This document shows positions 4,888 through 5,610 of a stretch of DNA of 5,610 nucleotides, one piece after another; within the stretch, counting starts at the first letter, position 1, and each line of letters starts with the position of its first letter. The stretch is from NCBI GenBank assembly GCA_030616505.1, contig JAUWXD010000033.1, positions 1 through 5,610 of the forward strand. The letters are read 5' to 3'. Made by a program: the position numbers and the translations under genes. The notes beneath the pieces were generated by a model. It saw nothing but the letters and a program-made list of their open reading frames with translations. It had not been told where the DNA came from and ran no database searches. Origin of the DNA: Hadesarchaea archaeon (lineage in GTDB: Archaea; Hadarchaeota; Hadarchaeia; Hadarchaeales; Hadarchaeaceae).

Positions 4888-5610
4888 CTACGATTCAACG
4901 ATTTTCGCGCTCGTGTCAGTCACTTGGGTATTTTTTATAAAATCGAGCACTATGTTCCCTGCACGCTCGATGTTTGCTAATTCCAAGCGGTCTGGCATGT
5001 CGTTAGATGTGTGGATGTAGCGGTACCCCCGAACTCTTGCGTTGGGTATCCTGAACAGTTTCGCAATCCGCCTGCTTAGCTTGTCTGCTACTGGGGTGTC
5101 TATCGAGAATGTTGTGGCCCGTATCTTCGCCCGCACGAGTGGGATGTGGTCGTGCCCTGAGAGTACGCCCCACGAGAGCTTCGACTTGAGTCCCATGCGT
5201 TGAATGGAATTTGCAAGTGCTTGGTTGACACGGGCAGAGGTCTTTGTTTTCCTCAAAATGCCATTACCCTCGACGATGTATGCTTGTGAGCCAGCCCCTA
5301 CCATGTCCAAGTTCAGCACGAGAGTATCTAGGGGTAAAGACTTCTCTTTCACGAGCTTGCGCGCCCCGAACAACCCTTGCTCCTCCGCCCCGAATGCAAT
5401 GAACCTAAGCTCCACATCTGTTGGTTGAGATTCTGCGAGTACGCGAGAAACCTCAAGCATGACGGCTACCCCTGAAGCATTGTCGTTAGCTCCAGGAGAA
5501 ATACGTCGGCTGCTAGCGGCGATGAACATACCTACACAGATGGAGAGGAAGATGAACGCCAGCACAACCCACACCACTGGCCAAGCTGGAACGAACCCCA
5601 CCGCGTTTAG
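4888..5610 (-). CDS. M28 family membrane-anchored metallopeptidase, C-terminal part (5' end beyond window)
   Basis: M28 enzymes are di-zinc aminopeptidases. The frame is open to the right edge, so the N-terminus is missing; 240 residues are visible. Counting from the first in-frame GTG (5601), a hydrophobic segment at about 5-29 is followed at once by SPGANDNASGVAVMLE (35-50) with bridging D40. Then come FIAFGAEEQGLFGARKL (68-83) with catalytic E73 and metal ligand E74, LVLNLDMVGAG (94-104) with D99, and YIHTSNDMPDRL (195-206) with ligand H197. Only the first zinc-binding histidine, normally in an HxD motif before SPGAND, is not visible. The membrane segment lies where that motif usually stands, so the His is probably upstream, with the membrane helix between. 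Which side of the membrane the catalytic domain faces is not shown. The GTG at 5601 could be read as a start but would leave no first His. Pit follows after 45 bases on the same strand. Confidence 0.86.
   Translation of the reverse strand, partial: LNAVGFVPAWPVVWVVLAFIFLSICVGMFIAASSRRISPGANDNASGVAVMLEVSRVLAESQPTDVELRFIAFGAEEQGLFGARKLVKEKSLPLDTLVLNLDMVGAGSQAYIVEGNGILRKTKTSARVNQALANSIQRMGLKSKLSWGVLSGHDHIPLVRAKIRATTFSIDTPVADKLSRRIAKLFRIPNARVRGYRYIHTSNDMPDRLELANIERAGNIVLDFIKNTQVTDTSAKIVES

Noticed and set aside
4888..5601. Reading the M28 gene as complete from GTG 5601
   Set aside because: The frame stays open to the window edge, and a complete protein from here would lack the first zinc ligand. 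It is treated as partial.
1..5610. A new defence, mobile or multi-gene system
   Set aside because: No transposase, integrase, nuclease cassette, direct-repeat array or cluster of unknown genes is present. All genes but one belong to well known families with housekeeping roles.

Overview
The window reads as a piece of an archaeal chromosome. Three things support this: an eIF5A with a hypusination loop, a Nob1 rRNA endonuclease with a C-terminal zinc ribbon, and gene starts that combine archaeal TATA-like boxes (such as CTTAAATA and CTTAAAAATA) with GGTG or GGAGG ribosome binding sites. The phylum cannot be fixed from the sequence. A TACK-type lineage such as Bathyarchaeia is a guess based on gene content only. 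Coding is dense and of moderate GC. I see no mobile element, CRISPR array, stable RNA gene or pseudogene.

Layout from left to right. Bases 1-764 (minus) hold the N-terminal third of a tungsten-dependent aldehyde:ferredoxin oxidoreductase family protein, cut by the window edge. It diverges from panB (plus, best start 876), which makes ketopantoate for coenzyme A synthesis. Next is a 54-residue gene (1799-1963, plus) with its own TATA box and a strong ribosome binding site. Its product looks like a minimal histone-fold protein ending in RxTxxxxD, resembling the face-to-face type of prokaryotic histone. A T-rich tract separates it from the convergent eIF5A gene (minus, 2007-2396). A 137-base gap with a TATA-like element readable on both strands separates eIF5A from the divergent nob1 (plus, best start 2534). 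nob1 is followed after 22 bases by a DUF47/PhoU-like gene. A Pit-type phosphate permease gene (minus) converges on the DUF47 gene. Upstream of pit on the same strand is a membrane-anchored M28 metallopeptidase, cut by the right edge.

Functional links. eIF5A and Nob1 both serve translation (elongation, and 16S rRNA 3'-end maturation). The DUF47 protein and the Pit permease are a known phosphate-uptake pair, here convergent rather than in one operon. AOR, PanB and the M28 peptidase are metabolic or housekeeping neighbours with no clear shared pathway.

Points worth a second look are the tiny histone-like gene, the apparent lack of an ATG/GTG/TTG start for the pit gene (a CTG or ATT codon is placed correctly behind a GGTGA site), and a membrane segment sitting between the expected metal-ligand motifs of the M28 peptidase. 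I did not find a convincing new multi-gene system; this is mostly ordinary archaeal core genome.
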